64,000 bases of DNA, from contig CAJNDS010002404.1 of the NCBI GenBank assembly GCA_905221605.1, positions 188,001-252,000 of the forward strand. The letters are read 5' to 3'. The stretch's first letter is position 1. Each line of letters opens with the position of its first letter. Below the pieces are notes generated by a model. The model was not told the origin of the DNA, searched no databases, and saw nothing but the letters and a program-made list of their open reading frames with translations. This document shows, piece after piece, positions 34,643-44,272 of this stretch. Position numbers and translations under genes: made by a program. The DNA is from Symbiodinium natans. Its lineage: Eukaryota; Sar; Dinophyceae; Suessiales; Symbiodiniaceae.

Positions 34643-36660
34643 ACTAGCACGGTCAAAACTAGCTTTCGCGCCTCACGCGAGCCAATGCCTCAGACAGAGA
34701 AGTCGTGAACAAAAAGTCCGGACCATGATCTGCGAAGCAAGAGGTTCTAAGCAGGATTCCGATGCTGCTAGCGCTCATGTGCGACATCTGGAAGGCTGCA
34801 GGATCAGGGGCTGTTGAGGGCATGGCCCTGCCAAGTGTCCAGGGCTGAGGTGCCGGCCATCTTTGGGCCATGTCTCACGCATTTCGGTTCTTGTCTTCGG
34901 GCAGGCGCAGTTTTGGACCCTTCATTCGATTTGTTTGGATGTGGGCCGATGGTTTCGCTAGATGTGGCCTATATCCGACGTACCCTCAGGACTGGCAGGT
35001 AGCTCATGGCCGCACGCCACCAGATACTGAGGCCAGACATGGACATGAGTGTTTTGTGGCTGTGATGGCTTGCATCGTTGCGAAAGAGGCGCATGCGCAA
35101 ACGCAACATGAAGCAGGAGCCTGCGCCATTGCAGCCTCTTCAAAAGTGGCTTTGCTGCAATAATGCGTGGGCTCTTGACTACTCTTGAAGCTCTTGCATA
35201 AGCAGGGGCCTGGCAATCGTAGACCTTCTGCAGAGTCCAACCAAAGAGAGCACTTGGGCCAAAGTCGAAGTGAAAGCAGCAGGAACATGTACAGATGAAC
35301 AGGCGAAGCCAGGTCGTTGCTGGTGGCACCCATTGTCTGGCAACAAAGCTCTTTTACAGTGTGTGTGTGTGTGTGTGCCTGACAACTCCGCCACTGTTTG
35401 GGGCAGCGCTCGCATCATGAAACCCCGTGAGGCCCGAGCCAGATGCTGCCAAGAAGGCCGTCTCCCTTACAATTAGGGTTTAGGGTTTAGGGTTGTTCAG
35501 GTTGAGTCAGGTTGAGGCTGGGGTTCAAGGGTGTTCCATGGTGCTCCTAGTCGAGGCTCGCACGGGGGGTTGTATAAAGCTCAGCCAGAGTTCGCTTCCT
35601 GGCGTTTGGCATGTCATTTTGCTGACGCGAGGGCCGGCGATGCCGCTGTTCCCTCTTCTCCTTCCTTTGTTCATGGACATTGAATGATGCCCTTGCCTGA
35701 GAGTTGCCATCTCGACATTGGCAGTGCTTGCACCGTTTTACAACCCTCAAACTTCAGGCAGAGAGGAGCGGGGAGGGGCGGGAGGGGGTCCCATCACATG
35801 CCAGCCAGGGTGCCTGTAGCTGTAGCAGCTCGGCCACGCCTTTCGCAGCAACTCCAAACATGTTCTTTTGCTCTTCGACTTTCGGAATGGCTAGGGGCTC
35901 TCTGAGCCGCAAGCCTCAACTCAGCTGCTTAGGCTTAGCCAAGGCTCCTGAGAAGAGTTGTCAGCATTCTTTGGTGTGAACGACAAGAGCATCTTAAGGT
36001 ATGCGCGCATGTCAAGAATATACACAGAAGGAGAAGGGGGGGGGACCTCCCCTGCTGGTGTGGGGTGTGCGTTGTTGCTGACTCCCCCTCCTTGAAGATA
36101 TCAACTCCAAAACCCTTGGGCGATCTGCACTGACCGGGAGGAAAAAAAGGCCACGGAGAGCTGAATCTAGCTTCCACGTCATTTCTAGCAGAACAAGGCT
36201 TGGGCCATTTCGAACTTTCTCTAGGCAGGCAGAAATTATGGAAAATTTCGCAGGGCCCCCGGAGGTTTAGTTCCTTGCACATGCAGACGAGCGCCTTTGC
36301 TTTGGGCTTGCGTGCCAAAGTCTACCCTCAAGACCCCCCCCCCTCTGTCCGCCTGGCCCCGAAATTTTGAGCCCCGCACCCCTAGATCCTCAACCCCAAA
36401 CCTATTCAACCCTCGATTCTCAAGTCTGAACGGTACCCTAAGCTTAAAACCTCAACCCCGACAAACCCAAACCACCTGACAGTAAGCCTTCCTCCCTGAC
36501 AACTCTCAACCTTTAACTTCACCAGCCGAAACCTTGCAGACCCACCTTAAATCTTTTCCTCACAAGTCTACGCCCACACCCAGCCGGGCAAGGGGGACAT
36601 CACTCCCCCGGGATGAGGGGGATTTCCCAAGAACCACCTTGCGAAACTCGACCAAGGTCA
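34643..36660. other. No supported gene
   Basis: It contains a (GT)7 run at about 35,362, three TTTAGGG units at 35,475-35,494, and C-rich degenerate CCCTAAA-like sequence at 36,330-36,520. No convincing exon. Confidence 0.4.
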
Positions 36661-36724
36661 AGAATGCACTGCTTCAGATTCCGCTGGTCTACTGCGAGAC
36701 GTGCGTTCCTAAGACGATGCAATG

Positions 36725-37048
36725 AGGGAGCTCCCGCTCGACTCTCTGCATGATGAGGCTCTCACGAAGACCGTGGGCGTACTTGTTGCTGTGGGACGCT
36801 GGGCTGCAGAGGAGCATGTTCCGGCTGACTTGGCAGATAACTGTCCTTATCTTCCCACAAGCACCTATGAGCCTACCAGTGGCGCCTTTGTCGGGTTCAC
36901 CTTGGCGATCGCAAGTGCTCAGGCAATAGCGGTGCTGGTAGTGCTGCCAATGATGTGGCGGCAGGCTACCCAGCTAACGCTGTATTCCGCGATAACAGTA
37001 TGGGTGGATCCGACAACGGGTGAAGCCGACAACATACTTTCAGCTGCA
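36725..37048 (+). CDS. Candidate exon with hydrophobic segment
   Basis: The frame reads LPLDSLHDEALTKTVGVLVA, AEEHVPADLADNCPYLP, AFVGFTLAIASAQAIAVLVV and a following hydrophilic part, with one likely transmembrane helix. A competing frame over 36,740-36,850 is also protein-like, so the choice is not certain. A further island at 37,083-37,230 reads VDADIDAFRRADAPAARAQL. Confidence 0.35.
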
Positions 37049-37814
37049 TAAATTTTTTGATCACCGACCAAGGCCAATTGTTGTAGATGCCGACATTGAT
37101 GCCTTCCGACGTGCTGATGCACCGGCGGCCAGAGCCCAGCTTGCGCGGGGGGCTCATGATTCAGGCTTCCTTTGCTCACTTCCAACCGATAAATCAGCAA
37201 CCGGAGTGCCTGAGTTCCAAGGTACTTGGATTCCTTGACGTTTATGAGGGCAGTCAAAAACCAGTCAGCCGGTCACCTGGTCACTCAAGAGACGTAAGGA
37301 AATACAACTACACCAGCAGGTGATTGTGCTTCGTGCCCATGTCTTGTTGATTCAGCGTCGTGACTCAATCCTGCGGTCCCTTACGATTCAGGTTCCTTTG
37401 GGTTCGTTTGGGGATTTGTGGTTTAAAGCTCCAAAGGCCAACTGAGCCAGGCAATTTAGGGAGTTCAGGCTTGCGGAGTTCAACCACTTGTTTCGGGTTT
37501 ACGACGTTGTGAATCCTGGGGTTGAGGACGGTGGGCTGCAGCCCTTATCACAAAAGTTCGCGGAGCGGGAAACCGCGTTGCAACGCACAAGGCCCTTGGC
37601 CAGCGAACCATGCTGAAAGTGGAGATACTCTACGAGGCCAAAGATGGATCCGCCACTTGCTCAGTCTGTCACATGCGAGAGCAATCGAAAGCAATCTTCC
37701 GACTGAAGTGGCTCTACGGTGCTCTACACTCTAGACTCTATGGCGAACCTGGTGCTCAGGCGTTTAGGGTTTAGGGTTTAGGGTCCGTGCTTAAAAAGGG
37801 TTTAGGGTTTAGGA

Positions 37815-38026
37815 CCAGGGCAACGGCTCGTCTGGCAGTCATCAAGTCCGGATTCAAAAAGGACCAGGGCAACCACATCAAGGGAGCTCGAAGATTCCTA
37901 GGATCCCAAGAAGCCGAGGTGTTCTCGGAGTCCGTGCAGCGGGACATCCGAGCTTTTGAGCAGTCACTCCGTAGCCTCCCAGGCACGCAAGCGTCTGTTG
38001 CAAAGCGTACCGACGTGGGGTGTTAG
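37815..38026 (+). CDS. Exon lying between telomere-like arrays
   Basis: The frame reads ARLAVIKSGFKKDQGNHIKG, ARRFLGSQEAEVFSES and VQRDIRAFEQSLRSLPGTQA, highly protein-like. It is enclosed by TTTAGGG units at 37,763-37,815 and the large array from 38,025. In the G-rich orientation the array itself supplies GT (GTTTAGGG) and AG (TTTAG|GG) words, so both ends can be spliced within it. Protein family unknown. Confidence 0.5.
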
Positions 38027-38188
38027 GGTTTGGATTTAGGGTTTAGGGTTTAGGGTTTAGGGTTTAGGGTTTAGGGTTTAGGGTTTAGGGTTTAGGGTTT
38101 AGGGTTTAGGGTTTAGGGTTTAGGGTTTAGGGTTTAGGGTTTAGGGTTTAGGGTTTACAAAGGGTTTAGGGTTTAGGGTTTAGGGTGG
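38025..38188. repeat. Interstitial telomere-like array (TTTAGGG, about 22 units)
   Basis: Long and nearly perfect array, one of the three largest here. It directly follows a coding island and is followed by about 140 bp of unique DNA and another array, so it most likely forms part of an intron. Confidence 0.95.
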
Positions 38189-38327
38189 GTAGGGTGGATT
38201 CGGGCACCTGTCAGTGAAACAATGCCCCATGCCTGCTAGTCCCTGACTGGTCCTTTTGGGGGGTGAGTGGCTGACGAGTTTGGTAGTTGTGGTCGCTTCA
38301 AAAAACTCGCTCATGCTGTCATATGAA

Positions 38328-38343
38328 CCCTAAACCCTAAACC

Positions 38344-38375
<32 letters not shown>

Positions 38376-38396
38376 ACCCTAAACCCTAAACCCTCC
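38328..38396. repeat. Telomere-like array, CCCTAAA/CCCTCAA orientation
   Basis: About ten units, five of them the variant CCCTCAA. Opposite orientation to the array at 38,025, so the two could pair as a hairpin in a transcript. Confidence 0.95.
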
Positions 38397-38403
38397 TACC
38401 AGG

Positions 38404-38522
38404 TTGGGCTGCCATGTGCAACATGTCCGAGCCGGCCTTGCAGTTTCACTGCAACCCTGGCGATTCCATGGGAAACTACGTCTGGCCAAGGCCAGGAGCT
38501 GTGTTGCCTTTTTTGGAGCATG
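38404..38522 (+). CDS. Exon flanked on both sides by telomere-like arrays
   Basis: After ...CTACCAG the frame reads WAAMCNMSEPALQFHCNPGD, SMGNYVWPRPGAV and LPFLEH, and the next bases are GTTTAGGG: the array begins with a GT donor word at the end of the coding stretch. Family unknown. The border match is the point of interest. Confidence 0.5.
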
Positions 38523-38563
38523 TTTAGGGTTTAGGGTTTTAGGGTTTAGGGTTTAGGGTTCAG
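38522..38563. repeat. Telomere-like array (TTTAGGG)
   Basis: About five units, beginning with GTTTAGGG immediately at the end of the preceding coding island. Confidence 0.9.
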
Positions 38564-38679
38564 CAGTTCAGAATCTCAAGTCCAAGCATTCACTAGTCAA
38601 GAAATTATTACTCCAGAAAAATATCCACCCGCCCGAAGAATCCCACAACATTAAGAAAATATTTCACTTATGGAACGAC

Positions 38680-39165
38680 CTTTCCCAGTAAAAAACGACT
38701 TTGCCCAGTAAAAAATGACCTTGCCCAATAAAAAAATGACCTTGCCCAATAAAAAAATGACCTTGCCCAGTAAAAAAAACGACCTTGCCCAGTAAAAAAA
38801 TGACCTTGCCCAGTAAAAAAATGACCTTGCCCAGTAAAAAAATGACCTTGCCCAGTAAAAAAACGACCTTGCCCAGTAAAAAACAATGACCTTGCCCAGT
38901 AAAAAAATGACCTTGCCCAGTAAAAAATGACCTTGCCCAGTAATGACCTTGCCCAGTAAAAAAATGACCTTGCCCAGTAAAAAAATGACCTTGCCCAGTA
39001 AAAAGATGACCTTGCCCAGTAACATTTTTACTGGGCAAGGTGATTTTTTTACTGGGCAAGGTCGTTTTTTTTGGCCGAAACGACCTTGCCCAGTAAAAAA
39101 ATGACCTTGCCCAGTAAAAAAATGACCTTGCCCAGTAAAACAATGACCTTGCCCAGTAACTCCTT
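38680..39165. repeat. 21-bp AT/GC satellite with an inverted block
   Basis: Roughly twenty copies of TGACCTTGCCCAGTAAA plus extra A residues, mostly 20-22 bp apart. At 39,024-39,070 two units occur in reverse orientation, after which the forward orientation resumes, so long hairpins can form. The 21-bp unit keeps all three minus-strand frames open (LLGKVIF, YWARSFF, TGQGHFF); I regard them as repeat artefacts. Confidence 0.95.
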
Positions 39166-39191
39166 AACATTTAAATTATATATGAAAGAGA

Positions 39192-39236
39192 GGTTTAGGG
39201 TTTAGGGTTTAGGTTTAGGGTTTAGGGTTTAGGTTG
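39192..39236. repeat. Telomere-like array (TTTAGGG)
   Basis: About six units with one shortened; it abuts the inverted-repeat element that starts at 39,236. Confidence 0.9.
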
Positions 39237-39321
39237 GGATGTTCCCTCTTATACTGACAGTCCCAAGTAGGGATAAGAGTAGCCCCTATTATCAGACCGT
39301 TAGTATAAGGGGGGACATTTC
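39236..39321. mobile_element. Inverted-repeat element, family C
   Basis: Left end GGGATGTTCCCTCTTATACT and right end AGTATAAGGGGGGACAT are inverted repeats, with an inner AAGTAGGGATAAGAGTA. Other copies are at 53,112 and 55,006. Non-autonomous, 86 bp, no coding capacity; introner/MITE-like. Confidence 0.8.
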
Positions 39322-39739
39322 AGGGTTTAAGGGTTTAAGGGCTTATAGCTTAGTTCGTTCCAGCCTTGGTAAAGCTGGCAGGCGACTGGATGCTTTCCTC
39401 AACACGCAAGGCCTGTGGAGGGGCTTTGAAATGAGTTCGAAACAGTTGTCGGGGGTGTCGGGATGGGCCTCAGGGTCCGGATGGTTCGGCTTGATGTGTG
39501 GGCACTGTCGGATGTTGATTGGAGCTTTTGGCACCGGATCCAGAATTGTAAACCGGCTTCGTGCCCGCATCTTGCTCACTTGCGAACTGTGCGCTGAGGC
39601 TACTTCAGGCTGGCCTTCGATGGCAGCGCTTTGGAACGTGTGGCTCCCAGCAAGAAGCATCAAGAGCCACTGCTGCTGCCGTTGCTTCTTTTGATTTGCC
39701 GCGATGGCTACTGCTCTTCCCGTTGCTCTTCCTGTCGCT

Positions 39740-39740
<1 letters not shown>

Positions 39741-39808
<68 letters not shown>
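39741..39808. repeat. CTG trinucleotide microsatellite
   Basis: About 22 uninterrupted GCT/CTG units. Poly-Leu, poly-Ala and poly-Gln frames through it are repeat-generated; a host exon cannot be excluded but is not supported. Confidence 0.95.
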
Positions 39809-40454
39809 TGACGAGACCAGCCGACATGCCGCCTTTTGCCGTGTCTCAACATCACACTTTTTTTACCATGTTCAATGCCACAAGCTGAAGTGGTGAGCTG
39901 TGAGGTCTGCCAATGGACGCCGTCATCGCATACCTCAGAACCCAGCTGAGCCTCCCCAGAGCAGCCCATATTGCCGCTTATCGAAGCTGGTGGCTGCAGC
40001 CTCTGAGGTGAGGGCCTGGCCGCCCCTCATGACCTGAGAATGTTCTTGCCAATGACCTTCGTGCAGCCTTCCAGTGGGTCCAAGCCGCACCCTTACCTCA
40101 GCTCCAAAGCAAATCGAGAAAGATTGGCGCTGCCATGCAGACCGTGTGCAGTGTGCAGGCTGCTACGGTCTGTTTTCGGCTTCAGCGCCCCAGACTTGAA
40201 CGACACGACCTTTCGAGCAGCCTTCCAGGCGGCTGCAAGCAGCTCTGTATGAAATAAGGATCTGCTGAGACTTTTGCAACACATGGGCTGTTGCAACCTG
40301 GATGCCCTTTACTGTGCGCCACCCCTGAAGCAGTCGAAGTTCAAAAGAACAGCCGCCTTTGCATGTTTCGCGTGACTGGGATCCTCGGGCGGGGAGGCCC
40401 GCAATTGACCATAAAGATTTGCTCTCTCGCTCTATTTAACTCTATTGTGCTTAA

Positions 40455-40650
40455 CCCCAGCCAAATGTTCGGGGGGGCATACCAACATCACGGCTCCGAC
40501 CGCTCTGCACCTGCCAGCTAGTAGCAATGCCATGCTGACGTGCCTGGGACAGGACTTTGTGCAGAACGAGCTGTACTCGGCCTTGCTGCAGGCGCATGAA
40601 CCCATGATGTGCCATGACCACGCAAGTTGCATGCGGAATGTCAGTAGCAG
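40455..40650 (+). CDS. Candidate exon, LGQDFVQNELYSAL
   Basis: The frame reads NITAPTALHLPASSNAMLTC, LGQDFVQNELYSALLQAHEP and MMCHDHASCMRN. It has coding character and resembles in pattern the next island (DEHELLEALYSQG), suggesting repeated helical units. Family unknown. Confidence 0.5.
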
Positions 40651-40857
40651 GCAGTGGTCGACACGCGGAAGCCGGTGCGGGACTCAAGTGAGCTCGGAGC
40701 AAGAACCACGCAATATATCATTTTTTGGTGCACAGGGGATTGCGTATCCACTCCGGCAACCATGGTTGCAGGTGGATCCTGCCAGCTGGGACCAGTCGGG
40801 GCCTTTTTGTGCGATCAGGGCGCGTGACTTCACGTTGATGCAGCATTTGCCCTGAGG

Positions 40858-40955
40858 CCGCCAGCGATCCAGATCTATTTCCGTGGGGACGTGCTCGATG
40901 AGCACGAGCTTCTGGAAGCCCTGTACAGCCAGGGCCCAAGGTGTATTCCTTGGAG
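40858..40955 (+). CDS. Candidate exon, DEHELLEALYSQG
   Basis: The frame reads PPAIQIYFRGDVLDEHELLE and ALYSQGPRCIPW. It probably belongs with the 40,455 island. The region between contains a shadowing frame with no good splice join identified. Confidence 0.45.
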
Positions 40956-41157
40956 CACGGGGGGCTTGGTATGCTGCCATATCATATGGATAGACAAGGT
41001 GATATGCTGCTGGCGATTGGGCCGTGGTGGCCCAAGCCACAAGCCACTGGCGAGAGCTGCTCCGATAGCTGGTCTTGGTAGTTACGCATGCAGTGATGCA
41101 GTGTAGTTCTTTGGCAGGCTCCTATGTTCATTCTTGACATCCTGTTCAAGTAGAAGA

Positions 41158-41179
41158 GCCGGAGCCATTTTGGCTCAAG
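41158..41179 (+). ncRNA. Spliced-leader-like 22-mer (relict or gene fragment)
   Basis: Twenty-one of 22 bases match the conserved dinoflagellate spliced leader: it starts GCCG, continues AGCCATTTTGGCTCAAG, and differs only by G for T at the fifth base. A true SL RNA gene has a GT donor right after CAAG; here the next bases are CGTG, so it is better read as the leader of an old mRNA copied back into the genome. Coding-like sequence follows (VNVEQLSQHGVHQFTKLLK). Confidence 0.75.
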
Positions 41180-41180
41180 C

Positions 41181-41290
41181 GTGAACGTTGAGCAGCTAAG
41201 CCAACACGGGGTTCACCAATTTACCAAACTGCTGAAGCCAAGGAGACCGTCGGCTGAAGATGCCACTTCCATGTCTGGCTGCAGAGCATG
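41181..41290 (+). CDS. Candidate coding island directly after the spliced-leader-like sequence
   Basis: The frame reads NVEQLSQHGVHQFTKLLKPR then RPSAEDA. It would be the 5' part of a retrocopied transcript if the leader is a relict. The first ATG downstream (41,272, MSGCRACRIV) is in the same frame. No family recognised. Confidence 0.4.
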
Positions 41291-41637
41291 CCGAATTGTC
41301 GCATGTGGCCGTGACGTCATGCAAGTTCACGGCATAAGCTGGCGCGCAGCTGCGTGGCATGAGTGCTCTGCTGGTGGCTACGCACGGCATCGGCTCGTCG
41401 CTGGACACTGGAGCGTCACCTGCACTTTGCTATGACTTTCTCGGTCTTCCTGCTAGCGTGGTGGGGCATAACCCGGCTGCTAGTGGCTGTGTGCTTGCAG
41501 CTGCTGGGGCAGTGGTGTCCGCTCGGAGCAGAATGGATCGTGGAGGGGCGGGGGTGGGGCTAGAGGGGGAAGGGGGCTGGGAGGAGAGGCGACAAGGGCT
41601 TGAGGATTTCGTGCATTGTTTTGCTCTACATGCATGT

Positions 41638-41740
41638 CTCAGACGCCCAAGAAAAAGAAGATGGATGAAGTTGCCTTTTTGAACGGCAAAAAGGTCGCAG
41701 AGCCGTTCTTTTGCAATGGCAGACGGAGCAGTGCGTAGCT
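41638..41740 (+). CDS. Candidate exon with nuclear-localisation-like motif
   Basis: The frame reads SQTPKKKKMDEVAFLNGKKV then AEPFFCNGRRSSA. PKKKKMD resembles a monopartite nuclear localisation signal. Borders are uncertain, and its relation to the 41,181 island is unknown. Confidence 0.45.
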
Positions 41741-42603
41741 AGCCCGTTCGGCGTGAGATGAAAAAGCGCGTCGTCTTGCTTTTGCAGGGCTTCGTTTGGA
41801 GTTTTGGATAGTTCGAATCAAGAAGAATCGACGTCTTGTTTGCAAAAAAGAATATGAGCGCACGTCTGAATCCCGCAGAGCATGATAGGCCAGCCGGCCA
41901 GCCTGTGAAAGTTGCCCGCTGGGCATGTGTAGATGTGACCAGGTGTGAATGCATCTATCGCCCGATTTCTCCCGCATTGACCGTCACTCATGACATGAAT
42001 AGGTTGCGCAGAGCGAAAAACAACAGAGCACCACATCCCTGAGATTTGTGGCACATGCAAGGTTATTCATCAGCTTGGCCGTCGCTTGGGTGAAGCTGCG
42101 CAGTGCCCTCCACAGCGATCGTGACAGCGGTGACCCGAAGACATGTGCGAGTCGTGGGCCCGCCAGCGCAGTAGCGGTCGAACTCATGCAGAGCCCTAGA
42201 TCAAGTTTCGTTAAGTGAAGTTTGACGTTGAAGGTGCCGTGCTGGCTTTTGTTGGTACCCTCTTCCTGTGCTGCAGCCTCAGAGTGCTTGCATGCACCGT
42301 CGCAGCCGACACTTGAAGCACTCGCTGCACGTACAGTGCATCATGCGAGTGTGACAAACAGATCTGGTCAGCAGTTCTATGAATGTGGCCGTGCGTTTGC
42401 ATGTTTCAGAGCACGAGGGACGCTCATCGTTTTTGCCTGTGGCTAGGTTTGGCCGCGCTGATCGCCTACGTTCTCTTGCCCGTCGAGCAGGTTGCGGGGC
42501 AAGGGCTGGCAACCACGTGAGTGATAGCTGTTTGCAAAAGTTTCAGCCTGTATGGGTTTCAGCGGTCGGTGGCTGGCAACATCATATTGATTCATACGCT
42601 GTC

Positions 42604-42691
42604 AGGGGTACCTTTTTTGGGGTCCTTATTCTAACCGGAGATCCTATTTGGGGGTCTATTTTAGGGGGTCCCGGATGATCGTAAACCCCCC
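42604..42691. mobile_element. Inverted-repeat element, family A
   Basis: It matches the family core GGGGTCCTTATTCTAA and the right end ATCGTAAACCCCCC; the left end appears truncated to GGGGTACC. Other copies are at 47,502, 47,749, 47,849, 48,396, 49,711, 51,178 and 52,079. Confidence 0.7.
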
Positions 42692-42716
42692 AAAATGTCA
42701 CAAAAATGGCAGTAGG

Positions 42717-42839
42717 TGAGCCCCGCCACCTTCTTGGGCATCTTTCTGCTCTTCGGCCTGGGCTTCTCCAGTATCTTCCGGATGCAGGAGGTGTGGAGAC
42801 GTTCTCGCGCGCGCCTCAGGTCGATCAAGAAACTACGAA
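42717..42839 (+). CDS. Candidate exon of an RND/Patched-like membrane protein
   Basis: The frame reads SPATFLGIFLLFGLGFSSIF, then RMQEVWRRSRARLRSIKKL. The hydrophobic helix ending GLG, followed about eight residues later by W and a basic tail, resembles TM4 of RND/Patched-family proteins (GLGxDDxF...W), although the DD pair is absent here. The inverted-repeat element at 42,840 begins right where this frame would need a donor. Confidence 0.4.
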
Positions 42840-42943
42840 TTGCTTAAGAACCCCCAAGACAATAAAGAATATTCTTCCTTATAAGGGTAATATAAGGATT
42901 ATATATATATATATATATATACTCTTTTGGGGTTCTTAAGCAA
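42840..42943. mobile_element. Inverted-repeat element, family B
   Basis: Terminal repeats TTGCTTAAGAACCCC and GGGGTTCTTAAGCAA, extending outward to CTAC/GTAG. The interior has TTATAAGG and a (TA)n run at 42,901-42,921. It lies between two coding islands and carries possible GA donor and GTAG acceptor words at its ends. Confidence 0.85.
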
Positions 42944-43067
42944 ATAGTAGAAACGTCCACAAGCTTTGGATGTGGATTTTTGGCTAAGGAAATGAGGCCA
43001 AGGAAGACGCCCGACGTCTCATGTATGTGCACCGCGCATGGTGCTCAGACTGATGGTGCTCAGACTT

Positions 43068-43222
43068 AAAGCCCCTAAACCCTAAACCCTAAACCCTAAA
43101 CCCTAAACCCTAAACCCTAAACCCTAAACCCTAAACCCTAAACCCTAAACCCTAAACCCTAAACCCTAAACCCTAAACCCTAAACCCTAAACCCTAAACC
43201 CTAAACCCTAAACCCTAAGCCC
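43068..43222. repeat. Interstitial telomere-like array (CCCTAAA, about 21 units)
   Basis: Nearly perfect. It is preceded by a 14-bp tandem duplication (atggtgctcagact) and followed by a G-run (43,247-43,257). Confidence 0.95.
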
Positions 43223-43474
43223 TGAACGGAAAATGCAAGGGAAGGGGGGGGGGGGGGTGTCTCGCTATGGGGGCTTCCAGAGGCTAACCCCTGGGCGAGG
43301 GCTGGGTGTCGCCATGGTGCCAAATTGCCAAACACTGTGCCAACTGTCTTGTGCACGCTACTGCCTTGCCGCTTTCTCACCCCATGCACCGCCCGGAACC
43401 ACCGTCATGGAGATTTCGTCCCTTACACATTACAAGTATGTGAGTAGTCGGTGTCTCCACTACAGGTCTGCTTG

Positions 43475-43742
43475 CCTCCTCCCTAAGAAGTATAAGCGAG
43501 AGACCCGCAGAGCTGCAAAGGCTGCAGTTCGAGAAATGCTTCCTGTGGTGGGATCCGCTTGCTGTTCTGCCCTGAGCTACTGCAGACAATACGGATCACA
43601 TGACCCACATGCGGCCTTGTGTCCTGGACCCGACTCACAGATCTGCCCGTCAGACGCCATCAGGCTACTTCCTCCTCCTCAACTCAAAGTTGCTGCCGCT
43701 GCGGGAGTTCGGGGTTTTCATTGGAACCTCTATGCTCTTGGC
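43475..43742 (+). CDS. Candidate RND/Patched-like exon pair
   Basis: Frame one (about 43,487-43,570) reads YKRETRRAAKAAVREMLPVV then GSACCSALS; frame two (about 43,642-43,740) reads FLLLNSKLLPLREFGVFIGT then SMLLAGALAC. The pair RxxAxxAL...V..G..S followed by LREFGxF is how the TM5-TM6 region of Patched/Dispatched-type RND proteins reads. An intron must change phase between them; its borders were not fixed. With the 42,717 exon this suggests one gene with an array and an element as introns. Confidence 0.4.
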
Positions 43743-43923
43743 GGGAGCCTTAGCATGCAGCCAGCCCCATAGAGCTGCCCCAACGGGGCTTCTTCACGCT
43801 CGTATCTTGCACGCCCAGAGCCAGCAACTCATGTCTTTGCCCGCTGACAGCCTGAATCCTCCACTCGAGGCATGTGCGTTTGCTCTTCTGTGCTTCGTGC
43901 CCTTCCTTCTCCTGTGTTGCTGA

Positions 43924-44272
43924 CACGTTTTTTCGGCACAGTCCACATGACTGGCAGAGGGTGCTTGCCTGGCTACTGGAGCTTTGAGTTTCTTTCGCAG
44001 GCTCATAGCGACCAGGGAGGGCGGACGTGGAACTTATTGAAAGTGCATGAACGTACGTGACCCTGGTCTAGGGAGTAATCGAAGCAGCCGCGTCCTGGCA
44101 GCTCAGCCAGTATGCAGAGAGCCAAATGCCGAGATCAAAGCCCTCCTTTTCACGTCAAGTGGCCAACACATCACCAGGCACCTTAAGCAGTGTCTAGCGA
44201 CCTAGCAACAACTTCAGAACAACTGCATTCGCCAAACTTCGCACACTATCGTTTTGACTATAGGCTTGTGCG
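43924..44272. other. Intergenic, upstream of the coiled-coil gene
   Basis: No coding signal. CTATAG|G at 44,257-44,263 is a plausible trans-splice acceptor 10 bases before the ATG at 44,273. Confidence 0.4.

Noticed and set aside
38025-38188. A true chromosome end at the long TTTAGGG array
   Set aside because: Unique and coding-like sequence continues on both sides and arrays occur in both orientations, so these are interstitial.
38651-39170. Long minus-strand ORFs (LLGKVIF / YWARSFF / TGQGHFF)
   Set aside because: Open only because the 21-bp satellite unit is a multiple of three without stops; all three frames are equally open.
39343-39969. Poly-Gln minus ORF of 208 codons and poly-Leu/Ala plus ORFs
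   Set aside because: Driven by the CTG microsatellite; flanks lack protein-like composition or splice borders.
41158-41179. Functional SL RNA gene
   Set aside because: No GT donor after CAAG, and no Sm-site-like or repeated unit structure was seen nearby.
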